Positions 42,112 to 49,612 of a stretch of 54,252 nt of DNA are shown piece by piece. The notes beneath the pieces are model-generated. The model saw nothing but the letters and a program-made list of their open reading frames with translations, had not been told where the DNA came from and did no database searches. The stretch is from NCBI GenBank assembly GCA_023426935.1, contig JAEZBR010000069.1:1-54252 (forward strand). Direction: 5' to 3'. A program made the position numbers and the translations under genes. Each line of letters starts with the position of its first letter. Position 1 is the stretch's first letter. The DNA comes from Bacillota bacterium (GTDB lineage Bacteria; Bacillota_I; Bacilli_A; Erysipelotrichales; Erysipelotrichaceae).

Positions 42112-42380
42112 TTTTATTACCTCACTTAAAGATGAATATCTATATTAAGCTAATCACTTCTAAAGCCAGCTAACTACTGGCTTTTATTGTTTGTGGTACC
42201 TTACCTTAGCATAGTTATTCTCGAATCAGAAGAAATTTGAATACTTCGTAAGAATAGAAAGTATTCAGGGTGATAAAAAATCAGTAATATGCAACGTCAA
42301 AAGATAAGCGATTGAAAAGTGTGAAATGCTGAAGTGAAAAGTTAAATTCCACTTCAAAAAGTGTGAAATAATTAGTATTT
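42112..42380 (+). other. Gene-free stretch before rplK with a terminator and short repeats
   Basis: AAAGCCAG pairs with CTGGCTTT near 42161-42186, a terminator after the surface gene. Further on, AAAAGTGTGAAAT occurs twice (42315-42327 and 42357-42369) around the inverted repeat GAAGTG (42331-42336) / CACTTC (42350-42355), ending 12 bases before the rplK -35 box. No gene is seen. Confidence 0.6.
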
Positions 42381-42381
42381 A

Positions 42382-42410
42382 TTGACTTTATGAGCTTAGA
42401 ATCTTACAAT
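42382..42410 (+). promoter_or_regulatory. Promoter for rplK-rplA
   Basis: TTGACT (42382-42387), 17-base spacer, TACAAT (42405-42410). A hairpin AGCTGTG/CACAGCT follows at the start of the transcript, then a GC-rich leader (42440-42480) that may fold and bind a ribosomal protein. It supplies the transcription that nusG, 11.4 kb upstream, does not. Confidence 0.75.
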
Positions 42411-42499
42411 AATAGAGCTGTGAAATCACAGCTTTTGACGGCGGGAGGGAATTGCAATTGCCCGTTAACCGCTAAGTCAAATTACCATAAGGAGGCAAA

Positions 42500-42910
42500 A
42501 TGGCTAAGAAGATTGCTAAAGTCTGCAAGCTCCAGTTCATGGGCGGCCAGGCTAAACCGGGTCCGGCACTAGCAAGTGCGGGAATCAACATGCCCCAATT
42601 CTGTTCAGCATTTAACGATGCGACCAAAGACAGAAAAGGCGATTTGGTACCGGTAAAGATTACAGCATATGAAGACAAGTCCTTCGACTATGTCTTAAAG
42701 ACGACTCCGGCTGCAGTTAAATTAAAACAGGCAGCAGGGATCGAAAAGGCAGCAGCTAATTCCAAAACAACTAAGGCTGGTTCCATTACCAAGGAACAGT
42801 TAAAGGAGATTGCGGAATACAAGATGCCGGATTTGAATGCGAATGATGTGGAAGCGGCAATGAAGATTGTTGCTGGAACGGCCCGTAACATGGGCATCGA
42901 GATCAAGTAA
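42500..42910 (+). CDS. rplK: 50S ribosomal protein L11
   Basis: A 136-residue L11, slightly shorter than usual (141). Family motifs are KLQFMGGQAKPGPALASAGI near the N-terminus (usually QVxAGxAxPAPPVGPALGQ, so this copy is divergent) and VAGTARNMGIEI at the end (KIVAGTARSMGI in most). L11 forms the GTPase-associated centre and thiostrepton site. AAGGAGG precedes the start. It opens rplK-rplA and lies one base from rplA. Confidence 0.93.
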   Translation: MAKKIAKVCKLQFMGGQAKPGPALASAGINMPQFCSAFNDATKDRKGDLVPVKITAYEDKSFDYVLKTTPAAVKLKQAAGIEKAAANSKTTKAGSITKEQLKEIAEYKMPDLNANDVEAAMKIVAGTARNMGIEIK

Positions 42911-42911
42911 A

Positions 42912-43595
42912 ATGGCAAAACACGGAAAAAAATATTTAGATGCTGCTAAATTAATTGATGGCAACAAACAGTATACTCCCGAAGAAGCGATTGCTTTAAT
43001 CAAAAAGGGAAACTATGTTAAGTTCGATTCTTCCATCGAAGCATCCTTCTCGTTGAATGTTGATCCCCGACATGCGGAACAACAGATCAGAGGAGCGATG
43101 GTATTGCCTAACGGAACTGGTAAAACCCGTAAGGTCTTAGTTATCACCCAAGGTGCTAAAGAAGAAGAGGCTAAAGCAGCTGGCGCTGATTTCGTTGGTG
43201 GTAAGGATATGTTAGATCAGATTAAAAAAGGCTGGTTGGAATTCGATATTATCGTAGCGACCCCGGATATGATGGGCGAGCTTGGTAAATTAGGTAAAGT
43301 ATTAGGCCCTAAGGGACTGATGCCGAATCCTAAGACCGGAACGGTAACGATGGATTTAACTAAGGCGATCGGCGAAATCAAGAAAGGTAAAGTTGAATAC
43401 CGAGTTGATAAGGAAGGAAACTTAGCCTGCATGATTGGCAAGATGTCCTTCACCGATAAAGCTTTAGCGGAAAACTACAAAGCTTTATATGATCAGTTAC
43501 AGAAGTCTAAGCCTTCTACCGTCAAAGGAAACTTCATGAAGAATGCGGTTCTCTGCAGTACGATGGGACCTGGCGTTAAAGTTAATCACGACTAG
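42912..43595 (+). CDS. rplA: 50S ribosomal protein L1
   Basis: A 227-residue L1. The KKGNYVKFDSSIEASFSLNVD beginning, the central KVLGPKGLMPNPKTGTV and the final VLCSTMGPGVKV are family landmarks. It binds the L1 stalk of 23S rRNA and in many bacteria represses its own operon. The ATG at 42912 is one base after the rplK stop and has no good binding site, so translation is probably coupled; a longer frame from 42867 lies within rplK. Confidence 0.95.
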   Translation: MAKHGKKYLDAAKLIDGNKQYTPEEAIALIKKGNYVKFDSSIEASFSLNVDPRHAEQQIRGAMVLPNGTGKTRKVLVITQGAKEEEAKAAGADFVGGKDMLDQIKKGWLEFDIIVATPDMMGELGKLGKVLGPKGLMPNPKTGTVTMDLTKAIGEIKKGKVEYRVDKEGNLACMIGKMSFTDKALAENYKALYDQLQKSKPSTVKGNFMKNAVLCSTMGPGVKVNHD

Positions 43596-43611
43596 CATAC
43601 TAAATTAGGAT

Positions 43612-43745
43612 GATCAATATACCGTAGACAGTAACGGCAAATTTGCTTAATAAGGTTACCGAGGTTAAATGATTCGATAGAAACATTTAAGCCCGGGTAA
43701 TACCGGGCTTTCATTGGTATATTGTCAGATAGCACATAAGGAGGT
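43612..43745 (+). promoter_or_regulatory. L10 leader (ribosomal protein autoregulation)
   Basis: Between rplA and rplJ, CCGTAGACAG near 43622, GTTACCGAGG near 43656 and the hairpin AAGCCCGG (43689-43696) / CCGGGCTT (43703-43710) match the general plan of the Bacillota L10 leader, in which an L10-L12 complex binds the kink-turn region to limit rplJL expression. The T-run after the hairpin is short. Confidence 0.65.
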
Positions 43746-43751
43746 GCAGTA

Positions 43752-44288
43752 ATGAATCAAGCGGTACTTGAAGAGAAGAAAAAAGCCGTCGAGAATATTC
43801 AGGAAAAACTGAAAGCGGCTAAGAGCACCGTCGTGGTAGAATACCGAGGAATGACGGTATCCGAAACTACTGAATTACGTCGTAATTTACGGGCGGAAAA
43901 AGTAGAGATGGGTATCTATAAGAACTCTTTGGTTGACCGGGCAGCGATAAACTTAGGCTTAAATGATCTAAGCAAGAGCATGACCGGACCAAACGCCTTA
44001 GTATTCGGCGATGATGAAGTCGCTCCAGCCAGGATCCTAGCTAAATTCGCCAAGAAGCATAAGAACTTAATCTTAAAAGCGGGCGTTGTTAACGGCGAGA
44101 TCCTTAATCAGGATGCGATCAAAGAATTGAGTAACTTACCGAACAAGGAAGGTATGATTTCCATGTTCATGGGTTGCTTACAGTCACCGATTCGCTCTTT
44201 CGCAAGAGCTTTATCGGCAGTCAGTGAATCAAAAGAAAAGAATGCACCTGCTCCGGCAGCACCAGTTGCCCAAGCAGCAGCCAATTAA
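43752..44288 (+). CDS. rplJ: 50S ribosomal protein L10
   Basis: A 178-residue L10 with the usual VVVEYRGMTVSETTELR segment near residue 28 and an alanine-proline-rich C-terminal tail that holds L7/L12 dimers. AAGGAGGTG precedes the start. The gap to rplL is 15 bases. Expression is expected to be limited by the upstream leader. Confidence 0.95.
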   Translation: MNQAVLEEKKKAVENIQEKLKAAKSTVVVEYRGMTVSETTELRRNLRAEKVEMGIYKNSLVDRAAINLGLNDLSKSMTGPNALVFGDDEVAPARILAKFAKKHKNLILKAGVVNGEILNQDAIKELSNLPNKEGMISMFMGCLQSPIRSFARALSAVSESKEKNAPAPAAPVAQAAAN

Positions 44289-44303
44289 CGGAGGTAAATC
44301 ACA

Positions 44304-44675
44304 ATGGCAAAAATTACTAAAGACGATATTCTGGAATTTATCGAAGGAGCAACAATCCTTGAATTGAATGATGTAGTTAAAGCAATCGAAGAGAAGTTTG
44401 GCGTATCTGCGGCAGCCCCAGTTGCTGGTCCGGCAGTTGCGGCTGAAGCTAGTGATGAAGGTCCGGCGGAAGTTTCCGTTATCCTGAAGGAAGTTGGTCA
44501 GGCTAAGATCGCAGTCATCAAGGCAGTCAGAGAAGTTACCGGTTTAGGTTTAGTTGAAGCTAAGGGCATCGTTGATAAAGCACCGGCTCCAGTTAAAGAG
44601 AAGATCAAACCGGAAGAAGCTGAAGAAATCAAGAAAAAACTCACCGAAGCTGGCGCAGTTGTGGAGATCAAGTAG
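44304..44675 (+). CDS. rplL: 50S ribosomal protein L7/L12
   Basis: A 123-residue stalk protein: N-terminal dimerisation domain, Ala/Pro hinge (near residues 36-55) and C-terminal factor-binding domain with KIAVIKAVREVTGLGLVEAK and VDKAPAPVKE. Normal length. GGAGGTAA precedes the ATG. Confidence 0.97.
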   Translation: MAKITKDDILEFIEGATILELNDVVKAIEEKFGVSAAAPVAGPAVAAEASDEGPAEVSVILKEVGQAKIAVIKAVREVTGLGLVEAKGIVDKAPAPVKEKIKPEEAEEIKKKLTEAGAVVEIK

Positions 44676-44744
44676 TAGGTCTATTAGCGAGTGTTTCTGA
44701 AATACATCCCGACTTTGGGACAAGACCAGAAAAGGATGAGGTGA

Positions 44745-45350
44745 ATGAGTCATTACTTCATTACTGATGAATCACTGCCTGAAAACCGAAAGGAAATATC
44801 TTTTCGGTTTTTGGGCACTCAGTATTCATTATTAACGATGGCAGGCACCTTCAGTAAGGATGCCTTAGACTATGGCACTAGAGTCCTTTTAGAAAATACC
44901 GTGAACCTGAGTTTAAAAGGTCCGATTTTGGATCTGGGTACCGGTAACGGCGTTGTCGGAGTTGTGATTAAGCAAGCCAAGCCTGAATTGGAAGTGGTAA
45001 TGAGCGATGTCAATGCACGTTGCGTTGAAGTAGCGGCAGAGAATGTCAAAAACTATCACCAAAACAGTCAGGTTATACTTTCGGATGGGTTCGAGAAGAT
45101 AACCGAGAAATTCGGCACAATCTTACTCAATCCGCCGATTAGGGCTGGCAAAAAAGTTATTTATCGGTTATTTCAGGAAAGCTACCAGCATATGAAGCCC
45201 CAAGGGAGTTTATATGTGGTAATCAGAAAAGATCAGGGTGCCCAAAGTGCCCTTAAGGAGTTAAGTCAATATTTTAAAGTGTCTTTGTTAGCTAAAGACC
45301 GGGGTTACCAGGTACTTTGGGCTGTGAAGGACATTGACGGACTTCAGTAA
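44745..45350 (+). CDS. Class I methyltransferase, RsmC-like (YbxB)
   Basis: A 201-residue SAM-dependent methyltransferase. The SAM loop is ILDLGTGNGVVGVV near residue 65 and the catalytic-type NPPIRAGK near residue 128 replaces NPPF of RsmC. The N-terminus (HYFITDESLPENRKEISF) matches YbxB, which lies between rplL and rpoB in Bacillus. It probably methylates a guanine of 16S rRNA. GATGAGGTG precedes the start. The rpoB promoter lies in its last codons. Confidence 0.88.
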   Translation: MSHYFITDESLPENRKEISFRFLGTQYSLLTMAGTFSKDALDYGTRVLLENTVNLSLKGPILDLGTGNGVVGVVIKQAKPELEVVMSDVNARCVEVAAENVKNYHQNSQVILSDGFEKITEKFGTILLNPPIRAGKKVIYRLFQESYQHMKPQGSLYVVIRKDQGAQSALKELSQYFKVSLLAKDRGYQVLWAVKDIDGLQ

Positions 45351-45362
45351 TTCTGATATCAT
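45334..45362 (+). promoter_or_regulatory. Promoter for rpoB-rpoC
   Basis: TTGACG (45334-45339), 17-base spacer, TATCAT (45357-45362) with TGA before it (extended -10). A second possible -10, TATAAT, lies at 45364-45369. Confidence 0.7.
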
Positions 45363-45443
45363 ATATAATTGCATTAAAATCGAACTTCCGAAAGGGGATA
45401 AGACTCCTTTTCTGCGTTGTTAGTCAAAGGAAGGATGGCGTAC

Positions 45444-48400
45444 ATGACCAAGAAGAACACGTATAAAGTAGTGAATTTGGGTAAGAAAGCCCAACGCCGT
45501 GACTATTCCAAGGTGAGCGGATCACTTCCGCTGCCAAATCTGGTAGAAATACAAACCGACTCTTTCAATTGGTTTAAGAAAGAAGGAGTAAAGGAAGTAT
45601 TCAACGAGATTTATCCCATTGTAAACTATAGCGGCAATATCCGTTTACAGTTTGTGGATTACGAATTCGTTAAACCAAAATATAAGATCGATGAGTGTAA
45701 GACTCAGGAAGCCAGTTATTCTTCCGCCCTGAAGGCGAAGATGTTACTGGTTATCGAAGATAAAGAAACTGGCGAAGTAATGACGAAACCGGAGGAAGTA
45801 TTCTTGGGAGAATTCCCGATGATGACCCCGACCGGTACTTTTATCATTAATGGAGCGGAACGAGTTATCGTTTCCCAGATCGTCAGATCGCCTGGTGCTT
45901 ATTTCTCCTTAGACTCGGAAGATAAGACCGGCAAAGAAATCTTTGCGACGGAATTAATCCCGAGCAGAGGAACCTGGTTAGAATTTATGACCGATGCGAA
46001 GAAAGTCGCTTCCGGTCGGTACTTATTAGTCTCGATTGACCGTAAACGTAAGATCAATTCTTCGATCTTAATGAAAGCGATCGGTCTAGGCTTCAATTTA
46101 CAGAATAACGAGGATGCTTTAAACACCTCGCATTTTGAGGTTTTCTTAAAGGCTTTAGGCTTACCGGTATATAAGGATGCCTTAGTCGATAATGAAGACC
46201 GTAATTTCCTGAATCATTATATCCTGTTATATAACGGGATCTTCGGAAATTATGAAGATCTGACCAATACCTTAGTTCAAGGCAGCAATGTTTCGACCAC
46301 TGATCAGGCGATGTTAGAGATCTATGAGAACCAAAGAGCGGATGAAGTTCCGACCGTTGAAGGTTCTTACTCTTTGACCGATGCCAAGTTCTTCGATTCG
46401 AGACGTTACGATTTAACTAAAGCCGGTCGTTATCGCATCGGTAAGAAGTTAACCGCATTTGAAAGAGCGACCGGTCGTTATTTAGCGATGGATATCGCGG
46501 ATGCCACCGGAAAAGTCATCTTCCATGAAAATGATATTTTAGATAAGCATCAGATGGAGACTTTGAAGGAAGCTTTAGGTAAAGGCACCTATATGACGGC
46601 TTTACCGTTCGTTCATCGGTTCTCCCATCCGGATCTTGCGGAAATCGATGGCAAGGATACCTACGCCTTAGTCGGAAGAATCATTGCGGAAGATTTCTCA
46701 GCCGGCGATGCGGATTATGAAGAAGGTACCGTCATTACTTTAGCGGATGCCAAGTATCTCAAAGGCAAAGTTGATAAAGTTAAAGTTTATGGCTTAATTT
46801 GTGCCCGTAAGGTCGATTTGACCAAAGAAAACATTACGGCGGTTTTACAATACGGTCCTAGATTATTCAGCGTTGGCCGTTTAACTAACGAAAAAGGCGA
46901 AGATGTCTTGAAGAAAGATAACTCGTTCGTGGTTGACCGGTATCATCCGGATATCGAAGATAATAGCGGCGTTCATACCGCAGCTCCGATTTTGACCAAC
47001 ACGGAAAAGTCGATGATCGAATCCTTGGTGGCCAAGGGTGAGAAACTATCCCTGTATTTAGTAGGAGCGGCCGTTCAGGAAATCTATGTCAAGAACACGC
47101 TTGACCAACAGCCGACCTTAGTTATCGGAACCGATCCTTTAACCTTGAAAAAGACGATCACGATTTCCGATATGTATGCCCAGTATTCTTATCTGTTAAA
47201 CTTCTCGGAGAGTATCGGTGAAGCTGACGATATCGATATGTTAGGAAACCGGAGAATTCGCAGTGCCGGTGAATTGGTTCAGAATCAATTCCGAATTGGA
47301 CTGAGTCGGATGGAAAGAGTCGTTAAGGAAAGAATGTCGATTACCGATATTTCAACCTTGACCCCGAAGACTTTGACCAACGTTCGTCCGTTAACCAGTG
47401 CGATCAAGGAATTCTTCTCGAGTTCCCAGTTATCCCAGTTCATGGATCAACAGAATCCGTTAGCGGAATTAACCAATAAGCGGAGAATCTCGGCGTTAGG
47501 CCCCGGTGGTTTAACCAGAGAAAGAGCGGGTTTCGAAGTTCGAGACGTACACGTTACCCACTACGGCAGAATCTGTCCGATTGAGACCCCTGAAGGTCCG
47601 AATATCGGCTTAATCAACTATTTAACGACTTATGCCAAGATTAATGAGTATGGTTTCATTCTGACTCCGTATCGGAAAGTCGGAAAGAACTATACGGTTA
47701 CCGATGATGTCGTTTATTTATCGGCGGATGAAGAAATGAAGTATTACATCGCCCAAGCGAATGAAGCGGCGGATCGGGTACTGCATAACGAAGATGTTGT
47801 CTGCCGTTATAACGGCGAGACTTTGATGGTCAAGAGAGACTTAGTCGAATTAGTCGATGTTTCTCCCGAACAGATCGTCGGGGTCGCGGCGGCTTGTATC
47901 CCCTTCTTGGAAAACGATGATGCTTCCCGAGCTTTGATGGGTGCTAACATGCAGCGTCAGGCGGTTCCGTTATTGAATCCGCATAGTCCTTATGTCGGAA
48001 CCGGAATCGAGTATCGGGTTGCCAAGGACTCCGGTGCGGCGATCGTCGCCGAAGAAGACGGTGTCGTCAGTTATGTCGACGGCCAGTTAATTACGGTTAA
48101 TGACGGTCAAAGCGAGCATGAGTATCATTTAGAGAAGTTTAGAAGATCCAACGCCGGGACCTGTATCAATCAGACCCCGATCGTGAAGTTAGGCGAGAAG
48201 ATCGAGAAGGGTGATATTTTAGCGGATGGTCCCAGTATGCAGGACGGCGAGTTGGCTTTAGGTCAAAACGTCACGATCGCCTTCATGACCTGGCAGGGAT
48301 ATAACTACGAGGATGCGATTATCATGTCCGAAAGATTAGTTCGGGATGATGTTTATACCTCGATCCATATCGAATCTTACGACGTTGAATGTCGGGAAAC

Positions 48401-49601
48401 CAAGTTAGGCCCCGAAGAAATTACCCGGGATATTCCGAACGTGTCCGAATTAAGTACCCGAAACCTTGACTCTCGAGGAATCGTGGTCGTCGGTTCGGAA
48501 GTTAAGGAAGGCGATATCCTCGTTGGTAAAGTTACCCCTAAGGGTCAGAGTGAAATTTCTCCGGAAGAGAAACTGTTATTGGCAATCTTCGGTGAGAAAT
48601 CCAGGGAAGTCAGAGATAATTCCTTAAAAGTTGAGCATGGTGCCGATGGTATCGTGCAAGCGGTTAAGATTTTTAAACGGGATCAGGATCATGATTTACC
48701 TCCAGGAGTCAATGAGGTCGTCAAAGTCTTCATCGTTCAGAAACGTAAGATTTCTGAAGGTGATAAGATGGCCGGCCGTCATGGTAATAAGGGCGTTATT
48801 TCTAAGATCCTACCGATCGAAGATATGCCGTATTTACCGGATGGTACCCCAATCGATATTATGTTGAATCCGTTCGGGGTTCCTTCCCGAATGAATATCG
48901 GACAGGTCTTGGAAATCCATTTGGGCTTGGCCGCAAAGAAGTTAGGGGTTAAGTATGCAACGCCGGTCTTCGATGGAATTAACAACGAAGAATTACAGGC
49001 AATCTTGGAAGATGCGAAGAATCCCAAGGACGGTAAAGCCGTATTATGCGATGGTCGTACCGGTGAACCCTTCGATCAAAGAATTTCTTATGGCGTAATG
49101 TATATGATTAAGTTGGCACACATGGTCGACGATAAGCTGCATGCTCGTTCTACCGGTCCCTACTCCTTAGTTACCCAACAGCCGTTAGGCGGTAAGGCTC
49201 AACGAGGCGGTCAGAGATTCGGCGAAATGGAAGTCTGGGCTTTGGAAGCCTATGGTGCCTCCCACATCTTACAGGAGATTTTAACGGTTAAGTCCGATGA
49301 TATTAACGGTCGGACAAAGACTTACGATGCCATTATCAAGGGTAAACCTTTACCGAAGCCGGGAATTCCGGAATCGTTCCGCGTCTTAGTACATGAGTTA
49401 CAGGCGTTGGCGATCGATATCAAGTGCCTTGACGATAACGGTAAGGAAGTCGATATTTCCCGCCATGACGAGGATGATTATAAACCTTCGCATAAGGAAG
49501 AAATCGTGGCGGATAACGAAGATCTCAACGATTTGAGCATGGATGACAGTTTACCGAAAGAAGCAGCAGTAGTCGGAACCGATGATTCCGATAACATGTA
49601 A
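45444..49601 (+). CDS. rpoB: RNA polymerase beta subunit
   Basis: A 1385-residue beta subunit. The rifamycin region reads SSSQLSQFMDQQNPLAELTN then KRRISALGPGGLTRERAGFE; the Asn at residue 678 (bases 47475-47477) stands where E. coli has His526. GDKMAGRHGNKGVIS near residue 1100 and the C-terminal VLVHELQALAIDI are normal. The Asn lies about 196 residues further on than His482 of B. subtilis, so the first half carries extra sequence, mainly around residues 200-260 and 365-570. The start at 45444 (MTKKNTYK) was chosen because GGAAGG is nine bases upstream; ATG 45435 is too close to it. Confidence 0.97.
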   Translation: MTKKNTYKVVNLGKKAQRRDYSKVSGSLPLPNLVEIQTDSFNWFKKEGVKEVFNEIYPIVNYSGNIRLQFVDYEFVKPKYKIDECKTQEASYSSALKAKMLLVIEDKETGEVMTKPEEVFLGEFPMMTPTGTFIINGAERVIVSQIVRSPGAYFSLDSEDKTGKEIFATELIPSRGTWLEFMTDAKKVASGRYLLVSIDRKRKINSSILMKAIGLGFNLQNNEDALNTSHFEVFLKALGLPVYKDALVDNEDRNFLNHYILLYNGIFGNYEDLTNTLVQGSNVSTTDQAMLEIYENQRADEVPTVEGSYSLTDAKFFDSRRYDLTKAGRYRIGKKLTAFERATGRYLAMDIADATGKVIFHENDILDKHQMETLKEALGKGTYMTALPFVHRFSHPDLAEIDGKDTYALVGRIIAEDFSAGDADYEEGTVITLADAKYLKGKVDKVKVYGLICARKVDLTKENITAVLQYGPRLFSVGRLTNEKGEDVLKKDNSFVVDRYHPDIEDNSGVHTAAPILTNTEKSMIESLVAKGEKLSLYLVGAAVQEIYVKNTLDQQPTLVIGTDPLTLKKTITISDMYAQYSYLLNFSESIGEADDIDMLGNRRIRSAGELVQNQFRIGLSRMERVVKERMSITDISTLTPKTLTNVRPLTSAIKEFFSSSQLSQFMDQQNPLAELTNKRRISALGPGGLTRERAGFEVRDVHVTHYGRICPIETPEGPNIGLINYLTTYAKINEYGFILTPYRKVGKNYTVTDDVVYLSADEEMKYYIAQANEAADRVLHNEDVVCRYNGETLMVKRDLVELVDVSPEQIVGVAAACIPFLENDDASRALMGANMQRQAVPLLNPHSPYVGTGIEYRVAKDSGAAIVAEEDGVVSYVDGQLITVNDGQSEHEYHLEKFRRSNAGTCINQTPIVKLGEKIEKGDILADGPSMQDGELALGQNVTIAFMTWQGYNYEDAIIMSERLVRDDVYTSIHIESYDVECRETKLGPEEITRDIPNVSELSTRNLDSRGIVVVGSEVKEGDILVGKVTPKGQSEISPEEKLLLAIFGEKSREVRDNSLKVEHGADGIVQAVKIFKRDQDHDLPPGVNEVVKVFIVQKRKISEGDKMAGRHGNKGVISKILPIEDMPYLPDGTPIDIMLNPFGVPSRMNIGQVLEIHLGLAAKKLGVKYATPVFDGINNEELQAILEDAKNPKDGKAVLCDGRTGEPFDQRISYGVMYMIKLAHMVDDKLHARSTGPYSLVTQQPLGGKAQRGGQRFGEMEVWALEAYGASHILQEILTVKSDDINGRTKTYDAIIKGKPLPKPGIPESFRVLVHELQALAIDIKCLDDNGKEVDISRHDEDDYKPSHKEEIVADNEDLNDLSMDDSLPKEAAVVGTDDSDNM

Positions 49602-49612
49602 GGAGGTAACAC

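Noticed and set aside
42390..42572. Plus-strand frame of 60 codons before and into rplK
   Set aside because: It overlaps the rplK promoter and start in another frame, has no binding site and resembles no protein.
44676..44744. Terminator between rplL and the methyltransferase gene
   Set aside because: Only a short CCCGACTTTGGG stem with no T-run is present, so read-through is more likely.
45417..45443. Longer N-terminus of RpoB
   Set aside because: The extra codons, starting at TTG 45417, read through the ribosome binding site.
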